Shown: positions 45,320 to 55,135, numbered from the stretch's first letter. The stretch is DNA of 64,000 nucleotides from Microbacteriaceae bacterium (GCA_004297935.1 SCRE01000002.1:62001-126000); one strand, 5' to 3'. The notes: generated by a model not told the origin, from the sequence alone. Made by a program: numbers and translations.

Positions 45320-46548
45320 GTGCGTTTCCTCAGGTTGCTCCCCGGACGCGCTTGGTATTCGCGATGCAGCAGGTTCTTACCGTCGTCGCATACGGTTGGC
45401 ACCGGATCGTGCATGCTCATGAGCGGGGAAGCGTGACATGGGTCGTGGGACCGCGTGAGATCGCGTCGATGGTGTTCCACGTTGCCGCCTCTATCCCAGG
45501 CTCCCATTCAGTATCGCTGGATCGGCACAAGTTTTACGATCTTGCCTATGATTCTCAACTGCGGGCTGGCGATGGCTCCCTCCGCGACTCTCTCCGTCAG
45601 GTTATTGTTTCGCCACTACTGTTCGCGAGGTTGGCAAACCGGGCGCGTGGTTTTGTGTACCTTGGCGCGACAGGCTTTCTGATCGACGCTGTCGACCAGC
45701 GTGCGTTTGAATTCCGCTTCCTTCGCCGACGCGGCCGGCCGATCGTGTGTCTCTTTACTGGGGATGATATTCGCGCTCCCCGACTCATGGAGGAACTCAA
45801 ACAGCATTCGGGGGTCGAGAATCTCTTCGGGCACTACGGAGAACTCAACGACCTCTTCCAATCTGACGAATACGATGCCAGCAAAAGGCGTATCGCGCAT
45901 GTGGCCGACGAATATGCTGGTGCGATCATCAACGCACCGGTGGACCAGGTCTCATATCTTAAACGGCCGGCCGAACGTTTCAGGTACTTCTTCCCCGACG
46001 ACAAATTCCAGTTCGTTCCGGAGAAGTTCGACGTACTCGAGCCTGTGATCGTAGTCCACGCGCCATCCAATATGGCGGTGAAGGGCACCCCACTCGTACG
46101 TGACGCAATTGAACGCCTCCGCGCTGAGGGATATAACATCGACTATCGCGAACTCGTCAACGTCTCTAATGCTGAGGTTCGACGGCAACTTGCCATCGCT
46201 CATATCGCCTTGAATCAGTTTTACGCGCTGATGCCCGGTGTATTCGGTATCGAGGCGATGGCGTCGTGCTGTGCTATGCTCGCCAGCGCGGACCCAGCGG
46301 TCGAGACGACGCTTGGGTCGGCCGCTGCTGGTGCGTGGCTCATTACCAAGCACGACCAGGTCTACGCGAACATCAAATCGCTTCTTGATAGCCCTGAATC
46401 GATCAAACCGCTCGCACTCCGTGGGTTTGAATGGGTCAAGGAGAATGAGTCGGCCTCAGTGAGTGGACGCGCACTTACCGCATTGCTCGACGCCGTACTT
46501 GATGGTTCTTACCGTTCTGGGGAGACTTGGAGACCTCAGGACGGCTAG
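45316..46548 (+). CDS. Glycosyltransferase-like protein (GT-B type)
   Basis: A 410-residue soluble protein. No strong catalytic motif is evident early on, but the C-terminal half has a GT-B donor-site look: VIVVHAPSNMAVKGTPLVRDAIERL (quoted part HAPSNMAVKGT), NVSNAEVRRQLAIAHIALNQ, and MPGVFGIEAMASCCAMLAS, equivalent to the E-x7-E nucleotide-sugar loop. Family most like GT4. It is translationally coupled to the asparagine-synthase remnant. Composition is AT-richer than the core genome. Sugar donor and acceptor unknown. Confidence 0.7.
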   Translation: MSAFPQVAPRTRLVFAMQQVLTVVAYGWHRIVHAHERGSVTWVVGPREIASMVFHVAASIPGSHSVSLDRHKFYDLAYDSQLRAGDGSLRDSLRQVIVSPLLFARLANRARGFVYLGATGFLIDAVDQRAFEFRFLRRRGRPIVCLFTGDDIRAPRLMEELKQHSGVENLFGHYGELNDLFQSDEYDASKRRIAHVADEYAGAIINAPVDQVSYLKRPAERFRYFFPDDKFQFVPEKFDVLEPVIVVHAPSNMAVKGTPLVRDAIERLRAEGYNIDYRELVNVSNAEVRRQLAIAHIALNQFYALMPGVFGIEAMASCCAMLASADPAVETTLGSAAAGAWLITKHDQVYANIKSLLDSPESIKPLALRGFEWVKENESASVSGRALTALLDAVLDGSYRSGETWRPQDG

Positions 46549-46581
46549 ACCACCCGAAAGCTACAGATCGTAGTCTGGTGG
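46547..46581. terminator. Nested hairpin between converging genes
   Basis: CCACC (46550-46554) pairs with GGTGG (46577-46581) and encloses CTAC-N5-GTAG (46561-46573). It lies at the stop of the glycosyltransferase-like gene and 50 bp from the end of the converging GH25 gene. Confidence 0.35.
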
Positions 46582-46630
46582 CAATTCTCATGCCTGCTTT
46601 GCTACAGGCGCATAGCCGACGGTTCCATAT

Positions 46631-49198
46631 CTAAACATCAGGCCCCGATGGGATGGCTGCAGCGAATAGCGGGACGACGTTCATCCAGGTGCGGCCTTGA
46701 CTGAGTTCCAGATATTTCTGCATTGACGTGATGGCATGTTTTTGTCCGCCATCCAAGTAGAAAATTGTGCCATCGGGGGTGCGGATGAACACCGTCGCCG
46801 GGGTGCCTATCGTCAGCAGTTGGCACGCGTATTGGTCGAGTGCAACGTATGTGAAGGGGAACTGTGGCAGGAGGCTGGACGAGACAGCGTGCACGCTGCC
46901 GGCCGCGCTCACATAGTTGGTGGTTCCGCACGTCAAACCAAATCCGAGCAGTGTTTTCGTAAGGGGGTACGCATCGAGCCGAGCTTGAGTCGTGTAACTG
47001 AAGCCCGTGATACCGGCTTCGTTTGCGAAGGCAAAGTTCGACATGGCGATCTTGCTGGTCACCCCATTGATCAGGTACACGGTCGCGTTGTCCGGGGATC
47101 TGACCAGCGTGTTGGTGGTCAACGCCACAGGGCCCTGAGGGAGCACGCGGATCAGTTGGTCCGGCACGGTGACGATGGTCGGGGTCTTGCCGCCGGCTAG
47201 CGCAACGAGCGACTCCCACGCCCCCACAGGCAAGATCTCTGAATCCAACACGATATACACCGTCCCGGAACTCGGAGCCTTGATCATGGACCCGGGCACG
47301 ATCGACCCCTTGCTAGGATAGTTGCTGATGAAAGCCTGCGGGACAGTCACGGCTTGTAGTGAAGTTGAGGAAACGCCGGCCCAATCGTACCTTCCATCGC
47401 CCACGAGCACACTGATTCCGGTCGCGCCGCTGGCCTGTACGATTCCGTTGAACGAGGATGAACCGGCCGGAATCAGCGCAAGGCTCTGCGGGTAGAGGCT
47501 TCCGACAGCGAGCCGTGACGCATCGCTGTTCGACACAGCCGCCGGATCGACCGCGTAGCGTGCGTTGTTTCCGAGATAGGAATAGTTGCTCGTCCCGCGT
47601 TGGGTGACGAACACAGCATCCCTCACGATCGGTGGCCCGAACGGCAGGTTGGCGAGAGCAGCCTCGGTCAATACGTTGTACCCGCTGGGAAGGCCGGCCG
47701 CCGCCTGGGACTGGCTGTCCAGAATCTCGCGTTTGGTTCCGAGCGTCACATAATAGCGTGCACCGGCCGTCGTTCCCATGATTGGACCCATGGCTGGGCC
47801 GGTCACGAACTGTCCCAGTTGCGCATCGGTGAGCTGCACATAGCCGGATGCGTCGCATGAGCCGCCGTAGTCGATCACAAGCCCGCATGATCCGAACGGC
47901 AACTTGATGCTGGCATCCGTGAAGTAGATCGTGCCGCCCGGGGATCGAAGCACCCTTCCCGCGTTTTGTTGAGTTGTGTACAGATCGAGGACTTGTTGTG
48001 AGACATAGGCAAGCGGGCCAAGAACCGAAAACGCATTCAATAGATCCATGCTCGGGATCGGATACTTGTTCGGGCCGGAAATCAGGTACACAGTGCTGTT
48101 CGCTACTGTCCGAGCAAGGCTCGCGGCTGCGGCAAATGCCTGAAGTTGTGCGAACGAGCCGTTGAACACATCCTGATCCCCGGGGAAGAGTCCCGGCTGG
48201 CCGTTCGAGTAGGTCGCGTCTGCGAACTGCCAGATCGAGTAGGTGGCCCAGCCCGCGGGGAGCGGTCCCGGCCCGTTCGCCACGTTGCTCGGCCAGCTGG
48301 CAATGAAGAGCGGGTTCGCGGCGAATGCGGTGGTGTTGCCGGTGCAGGATGTCCACCACCCGGTGGTCGAGTAGATCGCGGGCAGTCGACCTGTTCGCGC
48401 CTTCACGGTGTTCGAGAAGTCAGCGATCCACGCGACCATCTGGCTTTGAGTCATGTTGTAGCAGGTCTGACCGTAGGGGTTGTACTCGATGTCGAGCAGC
48501 GGCGGCAGCGTGCGGCCGTCGTTCGTCCAGCCTCCGCCGTGATCGACGAAGAAGTTGGCCTGAGTTGCCCCTGACGACGTGTTCGGAGTCGCAAAATGAT
48601 AGGCGCCACGGATGAGGCCTGCGGCCGCGGAATCGTTGTACTGCTCGCTGAACTGGCTGCTGGTGTAGTCGGTGCTCTCTGTCGCCTTGACATAGGCGAA
48701 TCGTCCGCCGTTTGCCCAGATCTGGTTCCAATCTGCGGCGGTCAGCACCTGCCATCCGCTGACGTCGAGGCCAGGAGTGCCAGGAGGAATCTGGCTTGAT
48801 GTCACGGAAACGGCCGCATTGACAGTCAGCGACGGGAACGTGTCCCGCGTTCCCGTCGCAACAGTTGGGTAGTTGGCGGCAACAGGCACGAAGTTGGCGG
48901 CAAGAGTCGACCCCATCGAATGGTTATGCGTAGCATTCATCTCGGCAAGCGAAGGATCGGCGATACTCGGCATCGAGCCGGCCCCGGGAACCGGCGCCGG
49001 ATTCGGGGTCGGTGTCGGGGTTGGAGTCGAGGTTGCGGTCGGTGTCGTGGTACTGGTGAGGGCCCGATCGGTTGACGAGTTCGTGCTCGCCGACGCTGCC
49101 GGAATCGCAGCGCCGGGGGAAACGATGCCGGGTATCGACCCCACGATCACACCCAGCATCGTAGCGGCAGTAACAACAACATAACCAATGGACCGCAT
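46631..49198 (-). CDS. Secreted GH25 lysozyme with C-terminal repeat region
   Basis: An 855-residue secreted peptidoglycan hydrolase. Signal peptide in residues 1-38, a Thr/Pro linker (TPTATSTPTPTPTPNPAP, about 52-70), the GH25 muramidase domain at about 143-358 with catalytic-site residues D145 (GLDVSGWQ) and D236/E238 (LLDIEYN), then a 495-residue repeat region closely matching that of the 40241-42535 protein (LVRSPDNATVYLI, GVTSKIAMSNFAFA, GGQKHAITSM and the end VVPLFAAAIPSGP are shared). ATG 49198 is chosen over an upstream frame since GGGGGAG lies six bases before it and a signal peptide follows. Likely remodels wall during glycan assembly. Confidence 0.92.
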   Translation of the reverse strand: MRSIGYVVVTAATMLGVIVGSIPGIVSPGAAIPAASASTNSSTDRALTSTTTPTATSTPTPTPTPNPAPVPGAGSMPSIADPSLAEMNATHNHSMGSTLAANFVPVAANYPTVATGTRDTFPSLTVNAAVSVTSSQIPPGTPGLDVSGWQVLTAADWNQIWANGGRFAYVKATESTDYTSSQFSEQYNDSAAAGLIRGAYHFATPNTSSGATQANFFVDHGGGWTNDGRTLPPLLDIEYNPYGQTCYNMTQSQMVAWIADFSNTVKARTGRLPAIYSTTGWWTSCTGNTTAFAANPLFIASWPSNVANGPGPLPAGWATYSIWQFADATYSNGQPGLFPGDQDVFNGSFAQLQAFAAAASLARTVANSTVYLISGPNKYPIPSMDLLNAFSVLGPLAYVSQQVLDLYTTQQNAGRVLRSPGGTIYFTDASIKLPFGSCGLVIDYGGSCDASGYVQLTDAQLGQFVTGPAMGPIMGTTAGARYYVTLGTKREILDSQSQAAAGLPSGYNVLTEAALANLPFGPPIVRDAVFVTQRGTSNYSYLGNNARYAVDPAAVSNSDASRLAVGSLYPQSLALIPAGSSSFNGIVQASGATGISVLVGDGRYDWAGVSSTSLQAVTVPQAFISNYPSKGSIVPGSMIKAPSSGTVYIVLDSEILPVGAWESLVALAGGKTPTIVTVPDQLIRVLPQGPVALTTNTLVRSPDNATVYLINGVTSKIAMSNFAFANEAGITGFSYTTQARLDAYPLTKTLLGFGLTCGTTNYVSAAGSVHAVSSSLLPQFPFTYVALDQYACQLLTIGTPATVFIRTPDGTIFYLDGGQKHAITSMQKYLELSQGRTWMNVVPLFAAAIPSGPDV

Positions 49199-49399
49199 CG
49201 AAAGCTCCCCCAAGAACCGTGTATCACTGTCAGGTGAGCTGGCCTCCTGGTCGGGAAGGTCGGCCGCACCGCGCAGACAGACATGCACCCCGACCATACA
49301 ACCAATAGGTCAATCCGCCGGGATCCGCCGCGGCTTCACGCGAGTGTGTCGCGTGTGCGCGATCGGGGATCGGCGATCAGGTCCGGCCTTCCGGAAGCC

Positions 49400-49810
49400 C
49401 TAACTGGACTCCTGCGCGCTCGGCCCGCTGTCATCCGCTGTCGGGGGCGACTGCCGTTGCACGGTCGCCTCGAGTTCTCGAATGCGCAGATCCTGTAGGA
49501 CCACAGCCTCAGCGAGAGCGCGGTTGTGACTCTCGAGGTCGGTGAGCTCAGCGCTGTGCTGCAGGCAGACCAGGAACAGGATTGCAAGACTCACGAAGAA
49601 AACGAGGTTGGTCGGAACTTGGATTCCGATCAAGGCGGCAGCCCACCGGAGTGTCTGTGGGAATATGCCGATGAGGAGTGCCATCGTGCCCGCAAAAAGC
49701 CACCATGCGGCGTGACGTTCGCGGAGCCGCCGCCGGCGCAGCATCTCGATCACGATGATCAGGATGAGTATGGATGCAGCGATGCCGAAGATGTAGCTGG
49801 TCACGGTCAT
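49400..49810 (-). CDS. DUF2304-family membrane protein
   Basis: A 136-residue protein with three predicted helices (about 6-24, 36-55, 66-85) and a C-terminal coiled coil (HSAELTDLESHNRALAEAV). DUF2304 proteins usually sit directly after a dolichol-phosphate-mannose-synthase-like GT2, as here (8-bp gap to the gene at 49819), and probably work with it in making or flipping polyprenyl-phosphate sugars. ATG 49810 is the homologous start; the longer open frame upstream is out of frame with the GT2 protein and not real. Confidence 0.82.
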   Translation of the reverse strand: MTVTSYIFGIAASILILIIVIEMLRRRRLRERHAAWWLFAGTMALLIGIFPQTLRWAAALIGIQVPTNLVFFVSLAILFLVCLQHSAELTDLESHNRALAEAVVLQDLRIRELEATVQRQSPPTADDSGPSAQESS

Positions 49811-49818
49811 GAGCGCGC

Positions 49819-50541
49819 CTACTTCGTCAGTTCGATGTTCGGGCGGATGAATGCGAAGATCATGGCCATGCCGACTCGGGCAAGAAAGACGGTGGATTTG
49901 AATGGGTTGTGCGACGGCACCCCGGCGACTCGTTCGCGCATCGATACCGGCACCTGCGCGATTGCGCAGTTCGCTCTCGCCGCGATGACCAACGACTCGA
50001 TCGTGTCGCCGAGGTATTCGGCCGGGTAGTAGCGCGCGAAAAGCCGGACCGCGCGCGGCCCTGACGCACGGAACCCCGACGTCGTGTCGGTGAGCCTCAC
50101 CCCTGCCGTGCGGCTGAGCAGCCGTGCGAGCACGAGCATCGCCCACTTGCGTGGACCGCGCGCCGAATACGCTCCCTCGCCCGCAAACCGTGCGCCGAGA
50201 ACGATGTCGGCGTCCCCGAGTGCGTCCACCAGTTTGGCCACATCGGTCGGGTCGTGTTGGCCGTCCGCATCGACCTGCACGACATTGGAATAGCCGTTTT
50301 CGAGAGCGAACTTGAATCCCACCCGCATGGCACCGCCGACGCCGAGGTTGAACGGCAGCTGAGCGACCACGGCACCCGCTTCTCGGGCGACTGCGGTTGT
50401 CGAGTCGCTCGAGCCATCGTCGACGACGAGGCATGCCACACCGGGCAGTGCGGCCAAGACCTCGCGCACGACCCGTCCGACTGCTGCTTCCTCGTTGTAT
50501 GCAGGCATGACAATCAGCGTGTCACTCAACCGGGTCTGCAT
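49819..50541 (-). CDS. GT2 polyprenyl-phosphate sugar synthase-like
   Basis: A 240-residue GT-A enzyme of the DPM1 group: VMPAYNEEAAVGRVV, LVVDDGSSDST (nucleotide Asp), QVDADGQHDPTDV (metal D-x-D) and GARFAGEG. It should move a sugar from a nucleotide donor to polyprenyl phosphate, giving a substrate for extracytoplasmic transferases such as GT-C enzymes, possibly the DUF2142 proteins of this locus. Followed by its DUF2304 partner. ATG 50541 is the clear start. Confidence 0.9.
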   Translation of the reverse strand: MQTRLSDTLIVMPAYNEEAAVGRVVREVLAALPGVACLVVDDGSSDSTTAVAREAGAVVAQLPFNLGVGGAMRVGFKFALENGYSNVVQVDADGQHDPTDVAKLVDALGDADIVLGARFAGEGAYSARGPRKWAMLVLARLLSRTAGVRLTDTTSGFRASGPRAVRLFARYYPAEYLGDTIESLVIAARANCAIAQVPVSMRERVAGVPSHNPFKSTVFLARVGMAMIFAFIRPNIELTK

Positions 50542-50568
50542 GTCGGCGATCTTACCAAGTCGCCGTGG

Positions 50569-51546
50569 TCACTTTGTTCGAAGCGAAGACAGGTGCTGCA
50601 GGTACCAGTCGTAGGTCTGCGCGATGCCGGCGGCGAGACCGGTTGTCGCAGTCCACCCGAGCGCGGACAGGCGCGTCACGTCGAGGAGTTTCTGCGGGGT
50701 ACCGTCGGGTTTCGTCAGGTCCTGCGACAGCGTGCCTGCGAATCCGACGGTGGCGGCCACCAACTCAGCCAGTTCGCGGATCGACACATCGGAGCCGACG
50801 CCGACGTTGATGGTGTCGGCAGAGTCGTAGTTCTCGAGCAGGTGGAGAGAGGCATCGGCCAGATCATCGACGAAGAGGAACTCACGCCGCGGTATGCCCG
50901 TGCCCCAGATCACGACCTCCTCCGCGTGATCTTGAGCTGCCTCATGCAACCGTCGGATCAGGGCAGGGAGCACGTGAGAATGTTCCGGATGGAAGTTGTC
51001 TCCCGGCCCGTAGAGGTTGGTCGGCATTGCCGAGATCCAGTGCCGACCGTATTGACGCCTCGACGCTTGAACCTGCATGATGCCGGCGATCTTCGCGATC
51101 GCATATGCATCATTCGTCGGTTCCAGCTCACCCGTGAGAAGGGAGCTCTCTGTGATCGGTTGTTCGGCGAACTTCGGGTAGATGCACGAGGAACCGAGGA
51201 ACAGCAGACGGTCGACGTCGACGTCGTTGGCGGCATCCATGACGTTGACCTGAATCTGCAGATTGTCGCTCAGGAATTCGGCCGGATACGTGTTGTTCGC
51301 CAGGATGCCCCCGACGCGGGCGGCAGCGTCGATGACGACGCTCGGCTTCGTTTCACGGAAGAACTCAAACACGCGCGGCCGGTCGCGCAAATCCAGCTCG
51401 GATGAGGCGGCCCCCACCAGATCGGTGAAGCCGGCCGCTCGCAGCCGCCGCCAGATTGCGGCGCCAACCAGCCCGCGGTGCCCGGCAATGTAGACGCGCG
51501 CCGAGCGGTCGATCCGATACGGCGGCATTTGGCTGGTTATACTCAC
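50569..51546 (-). CDS. fcl: GDP-L-fucose synthase
   Basis: A 325-residue SDR epimerase/reductase making GDP-L-fucose from GDP-4-keto-6-deoxymannose. Motifs: VYIAGHRGLVGAAIWRRL, AARVGGILANNTYPAEF, FLGSSCIYPKFAEQPI with the active Ser/Cys, and YAIAKIAG. Start is GTG 51546; ATG 51528 is an alternative. Its partner Gmd is encoded nearby on the other strand (52517-53542). Together they add fucose to the locus repertoire; GDP-mannose must come from genes outside the window. Confidence 0.95.
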   Translation of the reverse strand: MSITSQMPPYRIDRSARVYIAGHRGLVGAAIWRRLRAAGFTDLVGAASSELDLRDRPRVFEFFRETKPSVVIDAAARVGGILANNTYPAEFLSDNLQIQVNVMDAANDVDVDRLLFLGSSCIYPKFAEQPITESSLLTGELEPTNDAYAIAKIAGIMQVQASRRQYGRHWISAMPTNLYGPGDNFHPEHSHVLPALIRRLHEAAQDHAEEVVIWGTGIPRREFLFVDDLADASLHLLENYDSADTINVGVGSDVSIRELAELVAATVGFAGTLSQDLTKPDGTPQKLLDVTRLSALGWTATTGLAAGIAQTYDWYLQHLSSLRTK

Positions 51547-51654
51547 TTGGACCTAACTTCGGCACGCGCCCGTTCCGAACGCGTGGATTCAATCAGAATG
51601 TTACTGGCATGTCGATCGGCGCGGTGCCCTCCAGTCGCCTCAGAGGAGAACGAA

Positions 51655-52428
51655 ATGGCCCGGCCGAAAATTCTCGTCATCCTTCCAACACTGGGGGACC
51701 GACTTGGCTCGCTCGCCGAAACCCTGGAATCTGTGACAGCACAGCGTGCCGACGTCGAATTGACCCTGGTCGTGATCGCCCCAGCCGCGGCGACCGAGGC
51801 ACGCGAACTAGCGGCTCGTTGCGGCGCCGTGGTCGTCGACGATCCGAAAGTGGGTATTTCGGCTGCAATCAATTGCGGGCTCGATGCGCGCGATGGAGAG
51901 TCCTACTATGCCTGGATCGGTGACGACGACCTGTATCGGCCGGGTGGGTTGAAGAAGCTGAGTGACATGCTGGACAGCGATCCGGTCGCGGTGCTCGCCT
52001 ATGGCGGCTGTGAGTACATCGACCCGTCGGGACGGATACTCGCGACCAGCAATGCTGCCTGGCTTGCCAAGGGCCTGTTGGCTTGGGGTCCGGACCTGAT
52101 TCCGCATCCCGGAACGATGATCCGGCTTGATGCCCTCGCTGAGATCGGCGGCTTCGACGTCGAGCTGAAATACGCCATGGACCTTGACGCGTTCTTGAAA
52201 CTGCGCAGCCACGGCCGATTCATCTGGACCAGGGAAACCGTGTCCGCGTTCCGCTGGCATCCCGATTCGTTGACCGTGGCAAATCGACTGCACTCCAGTC
52301 GCGAGTCGGAGGCCGTGAAGACGCGACATCTACCACGCGCATTGCGACCGTTGGCGCCGCTATGGAATTATCCGGTGCGTTGGGCCTCGGCAATCGCGGC
52401 CAGGCGGGTAAGCGCGCAGGCTCACTGA
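51655..52428 (+). CDS. GT2-family glycosyltransferase
   Basis: A 257-residue GT-A enzyme with ILVILPTLGDRLGSLAETL, VVDDPKVGISAAINCGLD, the metal motif AWIGDDDLYRPGGL and a C-terminal KYAMDLDAFLKLRSHG (catalytic Asp-x-Asp-like). ATG 51655 has GAGGAGAA at an ideal distance. It lies between fcl and gmd, so fucose or an intermediate deoxyhexose is a plausible donor, though this is only contextual. Confidence 0.88.
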   Translation: MARPKILVILPTLGDRLGSLAETLESVTAQRADVELTLVVIAPAAATEARELAARCGAVVVDDPKVGISAAINCGLDARDGESYYAWIGDDDLYRPGGLKKLSDMLDSDPVAVLAYGGCEYIDPSGRILATSNAAWLAKGLLAWGPDLIPHPGTMIRLDALAEIGGFDVELKYAMDLDAFLKLRSHGRFIWTRETVSAFRWHPDSLTVANRLHSSRESEAVKTRHLPRALRPLAPLWNYPVRWASAIAARRVSAQAH

Positions 52429-52516
52429 ACGGGCCGCGATAGACTCGACCGTCATTGAAAAGCGGTGACTAGATGAACCCTGCGTTTTCCTGAACGATAC
52501 GGCGGAGTGAGTATTG

Positions 52517-53542
52517 ATGACTGAGGCCAGGCCGAAGCGCGCTCTTATCACCGGAATTACCGGCCAGGACGGTAGCTATCTGGCCGAACTGCTGCTGAGC
52601 AAAGGTTATGAGGTTCACGGCTTGATCCGTCGCGCGTCGACATTCAACACGGCGCGCATCGATCATCTGTACAGTGACCCGCACATCGCCGGCACGCGAC
52701 TGTTCCTGCACTACGGAGACCTGAGCGACGGGTCGCGCCTCGTCACCCTTCTGAGCGCCGTGCAACCCGACGAGGTCTACAACCTGGCCGCACAATCGCA
52801 CGTGAGAGTGAGCTTCGACGAACCGGAATACACAGGAGACTCGACCGGCCTGGGGACCATCCGATTGCTGGAGGCCATCCGCATGCTCGGCCTCGACTGC
52901 CGGTTCTATCAGGCGTCGAGCTCTGAGATGTTCGGAGCGACCCCGCCTCCGCAGAGCGAAGCGACACCGTTTTACCCACGTTCGCCCTATGGTGCCGCGA
53001 AGGTGTACTCGTATTGGGTCACCCGGAACTATCGCGAGGGCTACGGCCTCTTCGCGGTGAACGGGATCCTGTTCAACCACGAATCACCTCGCCGTGGCGC
53101 GACGTTCGTCACCCGCAAGATCACGCGCGCCGTGGCGAACATCAAGGCCGGTCTCCAATCCGAGCTCTTCATGGGGAATCTGGATGCGATTCGCGATTGG
53201 GGGTACGCGCCGGAGTACGTCGAGGCGATGTGGCGCATGTTGCAGCACAACGAACCCATGGATTTCGTGGTCGCGACCGGAACCGAATACACCGTGCGCG
53301 ACTTCCTCGAGTTCTCGTTCGAACATGCCGGGCTCGATTGGCGCAAATATGTGAAGTTCGACGAGCGTTATCTGCGTCCGACCGAGGTGGATGCGCTCGT
53401 CGGCGACGCCGCACGCGCGGAATCGGTGCTCGGCTGGAAGGCCGGAGTCCTCGTACCCCAGCTTGCCCGACTCATGGTTGATTCCGACATCGAGGCGCTT
53501 GCCGTCGCCGGACGGCCATGGATCGATACCGTGGTGACGTGA
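52517..53542 (+). CDS. gmd: GDP-mannose 4,6-dehydratase
   Basis: A 341-residue SDR enzyme converting GDP-mannose to GDP-4-keto-6-deoxymannose. [15 protein letters not shown] binds [26 protein letters not shown] (catalytic Ser/Glu) and [15 protein letters not shown] (YxxxK) follow, then [13 protein letters not shown], the GDP-sugar signature. ATG 52517 has a GGAG upstream. Supplies Fcl (50569-51546). Confidence 0.96.
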   Translation: MTEARPKRALITGITGQDGSYLAELLLSKGYEVHGLIRRASTFNTARIDHLYSDPHIAGTRLFLHYGDLSDGSRLVTLLSAVQPDEVYNLAAQSHVRVSFDEPEYTGDSTGLGTIRLLEAIRMLGLDCRFYQASSSEMFGATPPPQSEATPFYPRSPYGAAKVYSYWVTRNYREGYGLFAVNGILFNHESPRRGATFVTRKITRAVANIKAGLQSELFMGNLDAIRDWGYAPEYVEAMWRMLQHNEPMDFVVATGTEYTVRDFLEFSFEHAGLDWRKYVKFDERYLRPTEVDALVGDAARAESVLGWKAGVLVPQLARLMVDSDIEALAVAGRPWIDTVVT

Positions 53543-53581
53543 TGAGCATGCGCTGTCATCGGTTGATCGGCAGTCGGTCGC

Positions 53582-55135
53582 ATGAGTGCTGACGACTCGG
53601 CTGCGACGGTCAGTCGGCCTCATTCCGGCGCGCCGTATGCGCGGAAAGGTGATTCGTCCGATACCCCGATACGGCATCGCCGGTTTCGGCTCATCATGAT
53701 TGCACCGGCGCTCGCACTCATCGCCCTGATGGCATGGGCGTTCGCGTCGCCCATGGGGTCCAGCCCTGACGACGATTTTCATCTTGTGAGCATTTGGTGC
53801 GGGCAGGGCATTCGGCCCGGAATCTGCGAAGCAGCGCCTTCACCGGCCGAGCGCACCGTGCCCCAGGCCATTCTCGCAGCACCCGCGTGCTTCGAGAACA
53901 AGCCGAAGGTCAGTGCTGCGTGTCAATACCGCTCACTTGATTTCGCTCCCGGAGCCATGACGACGACAGAGCGTGGCAACTTCAGCAACAACTATCCGCC
54001 GCTCTATTACGCCGCTATGAGCGTGTTCGTGGGGCACGACATTCTGACCTCCGTCTTGGTGATGCGACTGGTCAACGTCTTGCTCTTCGTCGGGTTGACG
54101 GCGGCGCTGTTCGCCCTGCTTCCGCCACATCGAAGACCTACCCTGCTGTGGGCGTGGCTCGTCACGCTCGTGCCGCTCGGGTTGTTTCTCGTGGCATCCA
54201 ATAATCCAAGCTCATGGGCGATCACCGGGATCGGCTCAGCTTGGCTGGCGTTGCTCGGCTATTTCGAATCGACGGGATGGCGAAAGGCAGCGCTTGGTTC
54301 CGTCTTTACCTGTGCCGCGTTGATGGCCGCTGGGTCGCGTGGCGATGCTGCGATCTACGTGATCCTGAGCGTCGTGGTCGTATTGGCCATGACAATGCAG
54401 AAAGCACGACGCTACTGGATATCCGCGGTGCTTCCGATTGCCCTGTGCGTTGTCAGCCTGATCTTCTATACATCGGCGGGTCAGTCCGTCGTCGCAGCGA
54501 CCGGCCTCAACGGCGGGCCGGCTGACGAGGTTCAGCACAATCCCATTGCCGTGCTTTTCAGCGGGCTACTCAATGTGCCCTCGATCTGGGCAGGAATATT
54601 CGGCACCTGGCCGCTCGGATGGTTCGACACCGTCATGCCGGCAATCGTGACGGTTGGGGCGGCCGGATGCTTCGTCGCAGTCGTTTTCAGTGGGCTCTCG
54701 TCTCGAGGGCGAAGGAAAACATTTGTGATCGTCGGTATCGGGCTGGTGCTCTGGTTACTGCCGACCTACGTGTTGCTGCGCAGCATGAACCTCGTCGGCA
54801 CCCAGGTGCAGCCCCGGTACCTCCTGCCGCTCATCATCGTGTTCGCCGGTGTCGCGTTGCTGGACGTCGGTCGTCGCCGTCTGGCCTTCACGCGCCTGCA
54901 AACGACAATGATCGCGGTGGCGCTGAGCGCCAGCCAGGCTGCGGCGCTGTACTACGACATGCGCCGCTATGTCACCGGCACATCGTCGACGAACTGGAAC
55001 CTCGATGCCGGCATGAAATGGTGGTGGCACCTTCCGATCACACCGATGGCGATGTGCGTGGTCGGCGCACTCGCGTTTGCCTGCCTCGTTATCGTTGTGG
55101 TCAGAGAGATTGCGAAAACACATGTCTTGCGATAG
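53582..55135 (+). CDS. DUF2142-family multi-pass membrane protein, copy 2
   Basis: A 517-residue paralogue of the 42588 protein, with matching segments MGSSPDDDFHLVSIWCG, ERGNFSNNYPPLYYA, LVASNNPSSWAI and QVQPRYLLPLIIVF. The N-terminus has an extra 35 cytoplasmic residues. The outer DDD cluster after the first helix is kept in both copies. Its end overlaps the following aminotransferase by 14 bases. Probably a lipid-linked-sugar glycosyltransferase or related membrane enzyme; the reaction is unproved. Confidence 0.82.
   Translation: MSADDSAATVSRPHSGAPYARKGDSSDTPIRHRRFRLIMIAPALALIALMAWAFASPMGSSPDDDFHLVSIWCGQGIRPGICEAAPSPAERTVPQAILAAPACFENKPKVSAACQYRSLDFAPGAMTTTERGNFSNNYPPLYYAAMSVFVGHDILTSVLVMRLVNVLLFVGLTAALFALLPPHRRPTLLWAWLVTLVPLGLFLVASNNPSSWAITGIGSAWLALLGYFESTGWRKAALGSVFTCAALMAAGSRGDAAIYVILSVVVVLAMTMQKARRYWISAVLPIALCVVSLIFYTSAGQSVVAATGLNGGPADEVQHNPIAVLFSGLLNVPSIWAGIFGTWPLGWFDTVMPAIVTVGAAGCFVAVVFSGLSSRGRRKTFVIVGIGLVLWLLPTYVLLRSMNLVGTQVQPRYLLPLIIVFAGVALLDVGRRRLAFTRLQTTMIAVALSASQAAALYYDMRRYVTGTSSTNWNLDAGMKWWWHLPITPMAMCVVGALAFACLVIVVVREIAKTHVLR

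Noticed and set aside
49400-50434. Single 344-codon protein joining the DUF2304 gene and upstream sequence
   Set aside because: The upstream part is an out-of-frame shadow of the GT2 gene at 49819-50541; the real protein starts at 49810.
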